A stretch of 64,000 nt of DNA, from assembly GCA_013400975.1 (NCBI GenBank), contig WBMZ01011587.1, positions 1 to 64,000 on the forward strand, written 5' to 3'. Source of the stretch: Atrichornis clamosus. Lineage: Eukaryota > Chordata > Aves > Passeriformes > Menuridae. The notes under the pieces are model-generated. The model saw only the letters and a program-made list of their open reading frames with translations. It was not told where the DNA came from and did not search any database. Every line of letters starts with the position of its first letter. Position 1 is the first letter of the stretch. The position numbers were made by a program, and so were the translations under genes. This document shows, one piece after another, positions 39,301 to 54,300 of the stretch.

Positions 39301-42300
39301 TGCACATTTTGGAGTAATTTAAAATTGAATGCATTGACTTGATAGAAAATCTGAGGGCTGACTATCAATGGAAGTAGAGAGTGAAATTCTGCTTTAGTGA
39401 GACTTCAGAAGCTTTTTTCTTTTTTGTGGCTATGGGTTCCTTGGAGTTGTGTGTATAACATTCTTCGGTTAAAAGTAGCTGGCCCTGGAATCTTTTTTTA
39501 GTCAGTCTTTCTTCCAGTGTATCAAGGGATTTCAGCTTGCTTTGGTAGGAGTAGAAATCTAAGTAGGGGGATGGAGGGGCAAATCTTAGCTTTATGTCCT
39601 GTTCTCCAATTTGGAAAGTCTTCAGTAGGACCTAGTCATAAAAGAAGTGAGTAATGGATAAAGGGGGAAAGGAAGTGTTGAAAAAGTTTGCAACATTTCC
39701 TCCCCCCAGATGTGTCTTGGCTCCTGGCCTGAGACCCTTTGGTGCAAAGGTAACAGCTGTTTTAGTTCATGCTGGTTTCTAGAAGTTACAGCAGATGGGA
39801 GGATTGCAGTTTTCTCCCCATGTCTACAACCAACAGATAAGGGAGAATACCAGCTTCTGGCTCCTGTTTGGAGCAGACAGAAGGATACATCCTCAGCAAC
39901 TTGAGGCTTTCTCTTGGTCACTCACGTGCCCTGAAATGAATTACTTTTTTCCTACACTGGAAGTGCTTCCAGCTTGCCAGAACTATTAGTTTGCACTTTC
40001 CAGTTCCTCTGGTAGAGAAAAAAGGTTTTGCTTATTTTGTAAAGGTGCAGCTGGACTAGAAGGGAGAGTATTTGCAGAAGCTCTCTGGTTCTGTCATACC
40101 TCCTTTATCCATGCAAAGAATGCAAAACGTTTTCCAGATGCTCCAGTTTCTGGCTAACCAAGTCAGCCAAAGGAAGCTGGGAGAAAAATACATTTTTGAT
40201 CAGCAGTATTCTCCCACCCTTGGTCAGTCATCATAGAATGCATATTTCCTGGGTAAAACAACTTGATCCAAATACTTCTTCAACTGCAATAATTTAATTT
40301 CTAGGCACTAATTTTATGAACAAGTTTGATTTTTGTGCTGATTTCAACCATCTTAATGGATTCTGCTTAATCCAAAGGCTCAGAAGCCCACATTATTACT
40401 GAAGTCATTTAACACTATTTTTTAAACAATTCTAACATGCAAGAGAATGTTCTCAATATCTGAATTGTATTTTTTTGATACAAAGTTGAAAGTACAACAT
40501 TAATATTTTATGTTTAAAACTCTCTTTCTAAATTTCTAATTTGAACTTAATTATTTTGGTTTTTAGTACATGAGATCACTTAACAACTTCAGGGCTGAAC
40601 AGCCTCACCAGCATGCAATGTATTATCTCCGACTCCTGATGACAGAAGTTGCTTGGACCAAAGATGAATTAAAAGAAGCTCTGGATGGTAATGTTCTGCC
40701 ACTTTTAAACTTCATTATTTTTTTCTTATGGAAAATGTCTTGTTACTCAACCAGAGGGTACCTATTTGGAACTCTGGTCACTATTCAAGTGAAGCCCCTG
40801 CAGTGCCTGATGCAGCCCCTGAGCTGATGGTGGTCTTGCTGCACTTGTCCTCCAGTTTCAAGAGAGTAGAGTAGTTCAGGGAAGAGGCCTCAAATGGCAA
40901 AACTTGGAGGCAAAAGTTCAGGCAAAACTTGAACAGCTTTGTGGGTATAACCCTGGATATGGTGAATCCAATGCCTGACCAACATTGGTAATATCATTTA
41001 GATGACATCAAACAGGCACATTGGAGTGTGTCTGCATTGTACTTCCCAATGTGCAAACTATTTTGATTTTTCCGTTATTGGGGAATCCTAACTCATGTTT
41101 CTGTAGATAAGAAAGAACTGTAGCTAATAAAGAAAAAATATGTGATTTCTGTAGATATTGACAACAATAATAAAGAATAAAGAACATTGTGGCTCTTAAC
41201 AAAGAATAGGTGCCCCAGTATATTTGAAGGAAGAAGACATTTCAAATTAAAATCCAGGTGGAGTGGTATTCTGAGCAGCCAACCTTGTGGAAGATGTCCC
41301 TGCCTGTGGCAGGGGTGTCAGAACTAGAAGATCTTTAAGGTCCCTTTCAACCCAAACCATTCTGTGGTGATTCTGTGACTGTAGTAATAGTTGAAGAACT
41401 TTTCTCTACCTGTATTTTACTGTGTTGTAATAGTAGGCTGGTACTGGGACAGTTTACAAAATACCTTGTAATATCTTCTTGGAATACACCGAGACATTAT
41501 TTTCAAGAAGAATATCTGACTTTTGTCTGAGGGGTTTGATTCTGAATACATATCCATGAACACCCAATCCATTCAGCCGTCCTTCCTCATTTACTCCGTT
41601 GATTCTATATGTTAATCTCTACTTTGCATTATGTATGACAACTGCTTTGCAAGGACAGGCTGGATAGAATGTGTGTATATGTGTTGTACATGTGTGTGCT
41701 CTAGAATATATTGCAAAAAGATTTTTCTTGTGTATTGTTTGTTGCCAAGATAATATCAAAACACTATATTTGAGTTGGGGTTCCTTTTTTAGACTGGATG
41801 GTAAATGCACAGTGTGTTTCTCAAGCATTATAAACTACATGCTGCTTGTTTAGTTAATAACTAAGACACCACCTGAATGATTGCCACTGTTTTCTCTAGA
41901 GAATGAATGTTTGTTCAGCATGATGGGAAAGGCGGCCTTTTTTCTCTTTTCTTTTTTCTTTTTCTTTTTTTTCTTTTTTTTGAATCTGGGTCAAGACAAC
42001 ATGTGAATTCTAAGTGAAATAGACTATATGATGAGTACTGCTGTCTGGACCTGGAAGCATTCCAATGTTGCATTTTTAAGGATGTCATTTTTCATAATGA
42101 CAAGTTTCTCTTCCTCTAAGAAATGCACTGTATCTAATGATGACTTAGGCTTAGGTCCTTCGTAATTTAAAAATGCATGTGAGCAATTTAACTGTCTAAA
42201 CATCTCTTGTAGATGTCACCCTTCCCCGTCTCAAGGCCTTTATAGCACAGCTGTTGTCACGGTTACACATTGAAGCTCTTCTCCATGGCAATATAACAAA

Positions 42301-45300
42301 ACAGGTTGGTGTGTTACTTTCTTAATAAAATAAGTTTTATTTAAAAGCAGCCTAAAAATGGAACACTAGTTTAATCTTTGCAAATCTTGAAGCAGTTGTG
42401 CCAAATGTGATTTCATAATTTAACTTCGTACTTTTTTATCTTTAGGGGAGTATCAGAGTGTCATATTTTCCACTTAAGATTTATTAGGCTAAGTGCTTCC
42501 CCTACATTGCTCTTAGAAATTTAGTGAAACCAACTTAAGATCTAAGTATTTGCGAGTCTATGGTACATGTCATTACTGTGATGAAGCTGCAAAAGGAATG
42601 ATGTGCTGCAGATCCTGCTTTATTCCATTTAAAACTTTCAGACTAACTAGGAAAGATTTAAGAATCTGATATCTTCTAAATTAAGTAGTTTGCACATAGC
42701 AAACAGGAATGGTGGGCCATAAAAATGCCAAGTGTCAGCTCTCAGTTAAAGGAGTAAAAGTCAGAAAACGTTTTGTCTTCCATTAAAATAGTAACAGTTT
42801 GTATTTGCATGAGAAATCTTAAAAAATATTTGAATATATATACCAATATAAAATGCAGTACTTTTCTTGTATGTTTTTACATTCTTTTTTAATAAGGCTT
42901 GTTTGCCATACTTTATGTTAAAACAGCTCTGGGATAGTGTACTAGCAGGAGCTCTTATAAACACTGCTAGTAAGTGCTGAATGTATGGAGAAGAAAGTTA
43001 ACTAGTAAGGAAGGGAGAATAAAATATGAAGGAACTAATAATAGCATGGATAGACAAACTTCTCTTTTTCAAGAATGTCTCTAAAATACTTGTTAAAAAG
43101 TTCTATATTCTTCCTGCAGGGAAATTTTTCCTTCCTTATTTCTTACGCGTTTGTATATGAAAGTCAGTTCCTTCTGAAAATAGAACTGAATGACCAGATT
43201 ATTTTAGATTTCCATGATGCAGTTATACCAGAGAAATGCATTCTTTACTTGGCATAGTGGGTGGCTGTTGAAGAGTCCTACAGCTGGAGAACTGGGAAGG
43301 ATGTCCTGGTACACCCATAGCTTTGTAATGTGTAGAAATTATCTGCAAAACTCCTGAATAGATGCGAGTAGGAAAACTTGTCTGTCCTTCAGTACCCATG
43401 GTGTGATCATCATTGACAAAGCTCAATAATTTTAACATGGACCTAAGAATTTTTTCCAATTAAAATTAAATCAAAATATACATAGTCTTGGGACACCTTT
43501 CAATAGTGAAAAAATTTTCTGGACTTGAAAAATTAGATCTGTCCAGCTGCTTAAAATACACTTCTTTTTTTCTTTAATTAATTTCATTCTGATACTCAGG
43601 TTTTTTTGACAGTTTCTTATATTTATTTGCTGTAAGTAGAGGAATAGTAAAGTAATCCTGTTCAGAACATCTGTCTGAACAGTCTTGTTGTTAATATTTT
43701 AATACACTGACTTGATTGAGAGAATATATAGTATTTTTCTCTAACTTTTCAAACTGTGTTTTTTAGACCTCGCTTTTTGTCTTTGATACTGGGTGGGGAT
43801 TTTGGAGGTGTTGGGAGGCTCTATGTTTATTAAGTTTTCGAACTTTTTGCATGTTTTGATAAAATCACTTGTGTTCTGAGTTTGTGGCAATGCAGGGTGA
43901 GAGATTTTATCTTTCAGCCAAAACTACTTTGTAGCACATTGCTGTAATTTCCAGTGTACAGGCCACAAAAACACAGAACCCTTAACAGGTAAAGCTTTTG
44001 AAGTTAAATCCTTGAATGTAAGTAATGGTTTAATTTTTTTTTTCCACTATTTATTTTTTTTCTTTTAATTATTACTGTATTCCATCAAATAAAATAAACT
44101 ATTTGGACAATGAGTCTTAACACCACCAACACGTCAATGGAATGCATCTTTGACCTTAAGCATTTGTTTTCTTAAACTTCATCTACTGAAATGCCATTTG
44201 CTTTGCAAACACAGATTTTAGATACCTCATTTTAGAACTTTGAAAGATGAGCATATCAAGTAGTGAAGGGAAAGTGTGGGGGAAAAAAAAAGCCCATTGA
44301 GCTTTAACTCCAGAAGCTTTGGGGAGGAGTAGAAGTAGTTAGATATGCAGACAGTTTAAATGTAAAGAAAACACAAAAAACCTCTTGCCCTCCAAACTCC
44401 CACTTTATCTCCTCTACTTAATGTCTGCTGTATTTGTATTGAATTACAATATCCCTATTTTCTATTCCTGATTTTTTTTCTTTTCTCTCACAGCACCATC
44501 AATGATTGGAAAATCTTACCCTGCTCTAAGGTATAGAATAACTGATGATCATTAAAAATCCTCGTATGTTTTCTTCTCCAGGCTGCGTTAGGAATTATGC
44601 AGATGGTTGAGGACACTCTCATTGAGCATGCTCATACGAAGCCACTCCTTCCCAGTCAGCTGGTGAGATACAGAGAAGTGCAACTTCCTGACAGTAAGTT
44701 AAATGGTTCATTTACAGTATTTAGGGCATGTTAAATTGAGAGTCTCCTTGTTAGCGACATTTTAAAATGCATATTACTCTGTTGCTAGGAGTGTCTTTTG
44801 AAATCAGACTTACTTAAGTTACTTTAAACTTAACATTCAGAGGTATTATTAGGGTGTGGTTTTGTTAAAAAATTTATATACTAATACATGATCTTTCTCA
44901 TATACTTGACAATTAGTTTGATTTAATTTTTAATTTGTGTATGTGAATTGGACTTCCTGGGGGCTGGAACTAGACAATCTATTAGGTGACTTCCAACCCA
45001 AACCTTTCTATGATCCTATGATTCTGTAATTCAATCCTAATTCACTCAGTATGATTTACGGAAATAAGAGCCCTGTCCCACTCTGCTACACATAGTATAC
45101 ACATTTTAATAAACACTATTCTTGGAGCATTTTTGAGTATTAATTGACCATTCAGTGAAGAATTGTACTAAATGAGTCTTTGAGAAAACTAAAAGCTCGT
45201 ACACAAATAACTTTCTTTTCTTACACAAATTATTTTGGTCCCATAGTGCTTGTAAGCTTTTTACTTCTATGGTGAAAAAGGCATTTATGTAAAGAAAGGA

Positions 45301-48300
45301 GGTTCAAGGTATTGCTGGGAGTAAAGCATATGTAGCTATATAGACAAATTATCCATAGTCTACCATATACCAAAGAAGCCATTGGTATTAAGTGCTGAAT
45401 TATTTTTAATGTTCTTAATAGTTTCTGGCAACTTGTCTTTAGAAACTGTTTACACAGTAGAGGCAATGCAGAATTTCACTCCAGTTCCAATAATACTTGC
45501 TTGAAGAGAAGCAGCCAGTTTCAATTAACTTGCTGATATTTCCAAGCTGCGACATTTTGATGTTAAATAATATGTTCTTTTCTTGTCTCATCAAAAGTAT
45601 GCTCTTAGTGGAAATTCTGCTTTAACAGTCCTAAACCATTTATTATAATTCCATTCTACAAGTGTTAGACCATTTTCTTTTTAATTGTGGACCATAAGAA
45701 TGTACACTTTTGTGAACTGAAATGTTTTACCTTTGTCTTTTAGGAGGTTGGTTTGTATATCAACAGAGAAATGAAGTTCATAACAATTGTGGCATTGAAA
45801 TATATTACCAGACAGACATGCAGAGCACTTCTGAGAATATGTTTTTGGAGCTCTTTTGCCAGATTATCTCCGAGCCATGCTTCAATACTCTGCGCACCAA
45901 GGAGCAGTTAGGTGAGTTCTCAGTGGTGGTTGTGTGTCTGTGCGCACACAGGCCTTCATAGTCACGCACTCACGTGAGACGTGAGGAGGTGTTCTTCCCC
46001 TGCTTAGTGAATGCCATTTAAAGGGCACTTGGTAAATGTAAATCAGCTTCACTGCTGATGACTCAAAGAAATTTTACTGTGCACAGAGTCTAAAATAAGA
46101 ACAAGCACATACAATTTTTAAGATATCTGAAATCAGCTCTGATTAAAAGAAAGTGTGATCACCGTACAGAAAACTTTGTATTAGAATTTACCCAAAGGAG
46201 ATCGGATCAGTTACCTAAATTTCTAGACCTTCTTCAAGAATCAGTAGTAGTTCGATCTTTTCTGCTTGTGATCCTATTTCCAGGTGCACTTGATGATTCA
46301 CAGAATCACAGAATCATTTAGGTTGGAAAAGACCTCGAAGATCTTGAGTCCATCTGTTAAACTCTAAACCCTATCTTAGGAATATTGCTGTATGGGTAAT
46401 GACAAGCTACCATGTTGGTGAAGACCTAAGTACATTTCAGGCTTTCTTGAGACTACAGCTGTTCCCCAATAAGTACAAATAATTGTTACCTGAACCAGTA
46501 AGGCTGAGAACTGGTAAGGTTATTCCAAACAGAGTAACAAGGAGAGACGGAGACTTTGCGTGACAGCTCACGTGATTGAAATACAGGTGAGGAGGAGTAC
46601 AGGTTTTCCAAAGGTGAGAAGCAGACAAATATTGCAGTGTCATGACTGTGGACTGCCAGGGATGTCAGGCAAGATTAGCCTTTTTGTGAGCAACTAGCAG
46701 AATCAGACATACAATATTCATCATAGGAATTTTAACTATTTAACAGGTTTTTGAAATGTGCTGGTGACAGATTTTGTATGGAAGTTGGAAGTAACAGCTA
46801 AAGAGAGAGCAGGGGAAACAGTGAGAAAGAACTGGTTGTGCCCAGCACTGCGTAACTGCTACATGATAGAGCTCACAAGACTTAGGAGGGAAGACACTAG
46901 AAGTACCATCAAAATCCAGTAAACTTCATGGAATTACTAGTCAGATCTCTGAGAAAGCTTAGGGAAGAAGTAGTTCAGGAGTTAGCAGTTGCTAAACAGT
47001 AGAAATAGTAACAAGAACTGTTTCAATAAATGCTTTAGCAGTATGACAAAGTGGAGGAGACAAGTTGGCAATAACAGAAAAAAATCAAAATGTTTCAGGA
47101 TAGCTTAGTTATTTTTCACTTAAAATGTCAACTGTGGCCAGATGATTCCAAAATAAACACTGGTGATCAAAGTCCGTGGCTTACCTTTGAACAGAAAAAT
47201 AACAGATTAATCAGGTTAAATTGGAAGCTTTTAAAGAGTTCAAAGTGTGATGAACTCTGTATTCTATTTTAAAGAACAAAATTAGGAAATCCTGGAATTA
47301 GAAGTCTTATATGGAATAAGTTTTCAAACTAGTTCTAAATTCATAGAAGGTAACCGAGAGACTATTACTGAAGTACCCAGATAGAAGTGCTGCACATTTG
47401 GATGCAGGACTTTGGAAAGTCGTGACTGGAGAATAGAGAACAGTTAATTTGAAAAATGGTGTTCTACAGAGCTCTGTTGTGATCCAGTGTTAAATGGTAT
47501 GTTCATCAAAACTCTGGATGATAGAAGAGTGAGTATACTAACTTAAATCTTCAGATAATACTGATTCAGGAGAGGCTGCAAGTGTGTGGGAAGATAGAAT
47601 TAGAATTTAAAATTAGTTTGACATTTTGGAAACATGACTTGAATGAAGATAAGATGCAATTTGTTAGGAACAGTTTGGCAGGAACAACCAATGGCACAGA
47701 TACAAGCTGGGAAGCAACTGGCTAGGTAGCAATTTTGTAGAAAACTCTACATGGTACAGTGGATCAGAAGTAGGACATAAATCAGCAGTGTCATGCTGCT
47801 TTGTAAAGTGCTGGGATATATAAATAGAAGCTTTCAAGGTGCACTCACTATAATACTCCTAAATTGTTCAGGTAAGCACTTTGAAATACTCTAACCACTT
47901 TTGACATGAGCATCAGGAAACTATGAGAAAACTATAAAACAACATTTAAAAGACTGAAATGTGAAAGATTTGTTATTAGAAGGTGGAAGAAGACTGAAGA
48001 AAGGATTAGTTGTTCGTATTAGCAAATCCTGCAACAAAAAGGAAGGGAATAATACTTTTTATCTAATTGGTAAGATGAGAAGTAGTGGTCTTAAATTGCA
48101 GAAAAGAGAATTCAGATTAGACATTATGAAAAAATAATATGAAAAAGTTTCGAAAGTTGAGCGTAATGAGCACTAGAGTACAGCTTAATTTCCAGTAACC
48201 TGGTCCTCATGACAGAATTGCTTTTGTTTTGTCATGGTCTGCCTCATCTCCTCCTTTGTCCACCTCCTGAACTGATACTGACCTCAGTGAAATAGAGATG

Positions 48301-51300
48301 TTTTAAAAAAAAATACGGTGGCATATTTTGAAAACATGAATTATTTTGTTTATAATACAGAATTAAGTTAGCATAACATTTAATTCTTGTCAGTCATGCC
48401 ATGTTTGGCAAACTTAATGCTACAACAGGGGATTTCTTCTAATTTGTGGCTGTTGGTGTTTTGCCCAGGTTACATTGTGTTCAGTGGCCCCCGTCGGGCA
48501 AATGGCATCCAAGGACTGCGATTTATTATCCAATCTGAAAAGCCACCACACTATTTAGAGAGCAGAGTTGAAGCGTTCTTAAAAACTATGGAGAAATGCA
48601 TAGAAGACATGACAGAAGAGGCCTTCCAAAAACACATCCAAGCTTTAGCAATTCGTCGTCTAGACAAACCAAAGAAGCTGTCTGCAGAATGTGCTAAATA
48701 CTGGGGAGAAATCATTTCCCAGCAGTATAACTTTGACAGAGGTAGGACAAATGATAATTCCTTTAAAACTGAATGCTGTAGTTTGGCTACATTTGTGACT
48801 GTTGAGTGTTTTATTCGTTTGGGAACAACTTAGACTTTTACGTAGCCTATGAATAATTTACTGTATATTCCCTGAGATGCATTCAAATACACACTGACAT
48901 GCCTGACAGTACACACATTCGTGTGAACCCTATTTCTGTTCCCATTGTGGAGTTGTTTTGAGGGAGTGATGGCAGAGGCAACAGCAGGTATCTTAACTAA
49001 CACATGTAGTCTGTCTCAACTTAGAGTAGATTTGAAGAAACAAATTTTTTTTTTTCACTTTTTTCATCTGTGATGCTTTGAAGATAATAAGTTTGTAGAA
49101 GACTAAATGAGATACAAGTTCTAGTGTTATTACTGAAAATGAACTGACAGTTATTTACTGTGTGGTCCTACATCATATTTAAGTTGTATTTTTCCTTTTT
49201 TGTTATTGTTTGAAGATTTTTAATCCAAAATACTGAAGTACATTAGTAACACAGTTTCTAACATTAAAGAAAAGAAACAGTTTAGGTACAGATCAACTTT
49301 TCCTCACTTTTTCATGTCTCGACTCTTACTCACAGCTGTAATTTCCTGTCTTCATGCATAATACACTTCCTCCATAAAAGTCACTCTGTATTCTGTGACT
49401 TCTCTTCTGATTTACATGCACTGTATTGGCTTTCCATGATAGCAAATACAGCCTTATTGCTTCACAATGAGTCACTGAACTGTTTTAATAATGAAGAGTT
49501 TTGACTTGTCATCTAGCTTGGTCTAGAGAGAATGAGAGCTACTGACAAGGTTTCATGCCTGAGCATGAGAAGTGGCATGGAGACTTATCCCTTGAAGTAC
49601 TTTTTTTGTGTCTGATGAAATAGTCTGATTTTTCTCTGCCTTAAGTGTTTCTGTTTTTACCATACTTGGATCAATATTATCTCTCTGGAATTTCTTACTG
49701 CTAAGTGTTGCCATATTTTTTATCTAAATCCCACTTACTATTTCCCTTGACTTTTATATCTTTAATTCCTCCCTGCCCACTAGTAATTTTATATCATTAA
49801 TGATTATAATAAGACTAGAATGGTCAAGATCAGAAATTCATATTGCAGCCCTAAGAAGTGGAAGGATTTTTTTCTTCATGTTTTTATGTTTTTATTATTC
49901 TGCTTTTACTGTTTTCTCCCAAATGTTACCTAGTTTTCCAAACTGTATTGTTGATTTTATTATTTTCTCCACATAGAACTTCATATTACTTACACCTGCC
50001 TTACAGCCGTGTTAGCTGCCTGTTGTCTTGCACGCATTTCTTCCCTGATCTTCCTGTTAACTCTAACAAAAGCAAGCACATGTAGAACAAAAAACCTTTC
50101 TGCTTAAGCAGCAGTGATATTAGGTGATTAGTTCATTACAATTTAATTTATATGAAGTAATGTAGGAACTGAGACAGATTGTCCCCAGGTATCTTGAAGG
50201 TGATTACTTAAGAGGTATGATGCAGGCACCATTCCTTAACATTTCTTTAAAAGTACATCCTACCCCTCTGTTTCCTAACTGTGAATAAAAGCCATGTAGA
50301 ACCTGTCTGCATTAGAAATGTGTAACATTGATTTGAAGATAATATGCAAGAGCAGGCATATCTATTTTAGCTACTGAATATCCTATAGTGCAATCAGTAT
50401 TCTTCAAACATGCATTTTTTATTAAGTCCAATCAAATAGACTTATTGAAGTATAATTTTCTGCCAAGGTTTCAGTGACATTTTTAGTGAAGCAAGTATTA
50501 ACTTGAAAGATAACAAAAGCTTATCATTTGCAGTCAATTACAGCATCTGAATTTGAAAGAAATATACTTCGAATAAGTAGTGTGCTAATAACCAGCTGCG
50601 ATCTGCAGACTTATTGTAATTTTTACTATTGTTGTGCAGATAACATTGAAGTGGCTTATCTAAAGACCCTGACCAAGGATGATATTATACAGTTCTACAA
50701 GGTAAGTTAGCCATGGAGCTAAAATGTTACTTGGAACAAGATATAGTACAACTGAATCTTACTTGTGCGAGCTATGAAGGGATATACTGACACCTGTTTT
50801 AGGTGGAGGATACCATTGATGCCGATACCTTAATAATAATTTTATTTCATGAATATTACTGAGTTTAATAGCAATTACAAAAATTGTACAGAATGATTGG
50901 ATTTTATTGTGGTTTTTTATTTTTTCTTGCCTGCTCTCACGCTCCTTGTTTCATTTATCCTTTCTTTATGGGTTTAAAATGAGCTGCTCTATGACCAAGC
51001 CTAGCCAAAATTGCACATTTGTTCTTTTTATCTTCTTCTTCAACCAATAAATGATTCTGTTTATTTTATGGCCATGAATTGTGAATGAAACAGACATTTT
51101 TAAAGCTTTGTGCACTGTAAATCAGTGGGGTTTCTTCCTCCCTCTGATATTTAGGCAGAGCAAAGGAACAGCATAATGATGCAGTAGTTGTACATTGCAA
51201 CTCAGATATATAATACAAGCAATTGAAATACATCCCTGTCGTGTCCATGTCACCCCCCACCAGTATAAAAAAGATTGGGCATCATTCTTTGTCTTTTGTA

Positions 51301-54300
51301 ATATATAATAGATGATGATATTTCACTATATTGTAAGGTGTTAATAGAGTTTTATTACTTACGGAGCAGCTGGTAGTTCAGGGAGTACTTTGGAAAATAA
51401 GTTTGACTTAATGTCTTCAAATGTATTGGATGGAAAAAATTGTACCCATGAAGAAACATGGGTGCTGTGTGTGTCTGTGTTCTTTTTTTCCTCTCTTGGG
51501 GGGCAGGAACTAATGTCTTTCAAAATGGTTTCACTTTTAGTACCCTTTTCACTGCCCAAGGTAATTCTTATATTGTTGCCTATTTTTATCAGTCTTCATG
51601 CTTAAAACTGGTTATTATTCACATGGCACAGAGAAAAGTATCATCTTTGGGTGGGTTATTTGCCTTTATTTTTTTTAATAGTATGGGTGAAGCGTGGGTG
51701 AAGATACACAGCAAATGCAAACTTAGTGAATGGAATTTCAGTGCCTGTTGTTTGTTAAATGATAAATTGAACCAGTATGCATATTCTGGTTTTGTAGGAA
51801 TCTGTACTGTTCTGCTTACACCACTGCTCAATCCATGATTATCCAGCATTCCAGAGCAGAAATAACTGGCTAGATTAGTGGGCTAGTCCAGCTGAGTTTA
51901 ATAACTGTGTTCAGGGTGATGTGCTTCCAGAAGGCTAGGGGTTGCAAATTCTGCAGAGATTTTAGGTTGCATTCCTGATGCTCTGTTACTTACAGGTTTT
52001 CCAAGTTAAAAGTAGTACGTGAATTTTGTAACTTGACTGTAAAATAATTCAAGAGTACTGTATGGACGACTTCTGATAATATTTGAAGGCACATCCCAAA
52101 ATTCATCCCTCATTTTAAGGCTTAAATAAAAATTTTAATGCTCTTGTTCTTTTTACTGTTTTATAATGTCTAAGGGATACTTCCCAGACCTGAAGGCCTT
52201 GGTGTTCTTTTACTGTAGGTGCTGTTGGCAATAGATGCTCCCAGAAGACACAAGGTATCAGTACATGTCCTTGCAAGGGAAATGGATTCCTGTAAGTATT
52301 GTGCTGAATATGGTATTTAATCAGTTCCTGTTCAAGCAAGTCATAGTTACAGATAGTCATGTTATATGATACAAATGCACTGTAAGAAAAACTCAGCTTT
52401 GGAGATGATACACCTTTCAGAGGAAAAAGGGTTTTAGTTTTTATTTTTCCCCCTAGGTTTTCTTCACATGGGTGCTTCAAATTTTTTGTTGATTTTTTTT
52501 GGCCAAGTTTGGCCATTTTGAAGTATATTGATAATAAAACAATGTGTCCTAAAATAGCACTTCTGTTTTCAACAAGATATTTTAAAATGTGCAAAAAACT
52601 CTGTAATAGCCCTACAGGAAAAAAAATCCAAAACAAAATTAGAATTTGCAGTTATCAATCCAGTGTTGGGGTTTTTTTGCCTGACAAGCAAGGAATGTCC
52701 ACAATATTATTCAAGCACCCTCAAAGGGGAAAACAAATGCAAAACCTCTGGGAATGTCAAACATTTTATTTAAACTTAAGAAGCTCAATGTTAATTTAGG
52801 TTTTATTTTGAAGTAATATAGATTAATTGTGCATTGTAAACTGTATTGTTCCATTTTAGAATTCAAGAAGGAAAAGGCTAGAAGTGTTTATAGTTAATAT
52901 GATTAAACTGAGAGGAAAAACTTCCAAGTTGTTGTGTGCAAATTTTTCACCATCTTATACTGGACTTAAATTCTAACATCCATTTGGTTGCAAAATCAAA
53001 AATATTAAAGGCTTGTCTATAGTAGAGAGAAGCAGATCCTGGGTGCATGTTATGAAACTCCTCTCTGCCTCAGAAGGATTAATTTTTATGGTAATGTAGA
53101 AATTGTAACCACAGCTGAGTAAGGAAGACTTGCTTCAAAGCATCTTTCCAGTTTTCATGACTAGTAACTGCTAAATAGAAATAGCTAAAACTTTTCCTAC
53201 CTAGAAAAATCTTCCTGAAGTGTAGTAACTGTACTGTCAGATTGGGTTATTACTTGCTTGGAATGGTATGTTCCCAAGACCAGGTGAGCATGGGAGACAA
53301 TCTAACAAGTGGTTACTGTTACAGAAATCATAGCAACTTATTCTCCCCCATCCTAAACCATTTAATCTGGCATTTGGCCTCTCTTCTGCCACAAAAGAAA
53401 TTCTGATTGGGAATGCAAGAAGTTTTGGGGGAATTGGAATGTATGGAATTGCATGTATGGAGACAGGGAAGACTTGGGGTTGCTATCCAGAATTTTGTTA
53501 CCTGGACTAGTAACATCTGCACCTCCATAGGCACGCCCTTATCAAAAGATGTGCTGTTTTATGTACCACTGCCATTTGCTACTGTTCTTATAATTTGTGC
53601 TGAGAAACAGTTTCAAGTATTCACTGATTAGTAGATCAGCAATTTTTATTTCTACATTTTCTTTATTTCTAAGTAAAATGAGTAAAAGCCACTGCCTCAG
53701 CTCATGTTCTCAAGTCAAATAATGGATTCATTTCTGTGTTTCTAAAGATAGCCATGCAGTATACAAGCAAAATGTTTAGAAAATCTTACTTAGCAATACT
53801 TTAAAATTAAAAACCTGGGCTTTATTTAGATACTTGTCTTATAATAGACACCAGTTGATTACGTAAAAGATACTGATTAAATTATGCTCCTGAATTAATT
53901 TTGCTGATGTTAAATAGGCCCTGTTGTTGGAGAATTTCCATGCCAAAATGATGTGAACCTGGCACCAGCACCACCACTACCACAGGTAAAAAGAAACAAC
54001 ACACAAAAAAATTCCCAGGCTGCATTCTTAATCTAGAGATCATTAAATATATCATTATATCATTATATCATAATATCATTAAATATAAGTTTACAGGGAA
54101 AAACAAACTTCTTGAAATTCATACAGTTGCGGGGCTGACATTTTAGCTTTTTTCTGCATGCATGGTCATCCTCACCAACAACAGAGATTTTTCCTGATTC
54201 TTCTTTTTATCAGTTTATCCAGTTACCTTTGTTCCTTTTAGTGCTCTGAAGTGAAAGCCAATAGTAGTAGTAAACTTTACGGAGTATCTGCACGATGAGG

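Noticed and set aside
52115..52636. Minus-strand open frame of 173 codons over IDE exon 23
   Set aside because: It overlaps a well-conserved exon on the opposite strand, which keeps it partly open; the rest has no domain or coding character.
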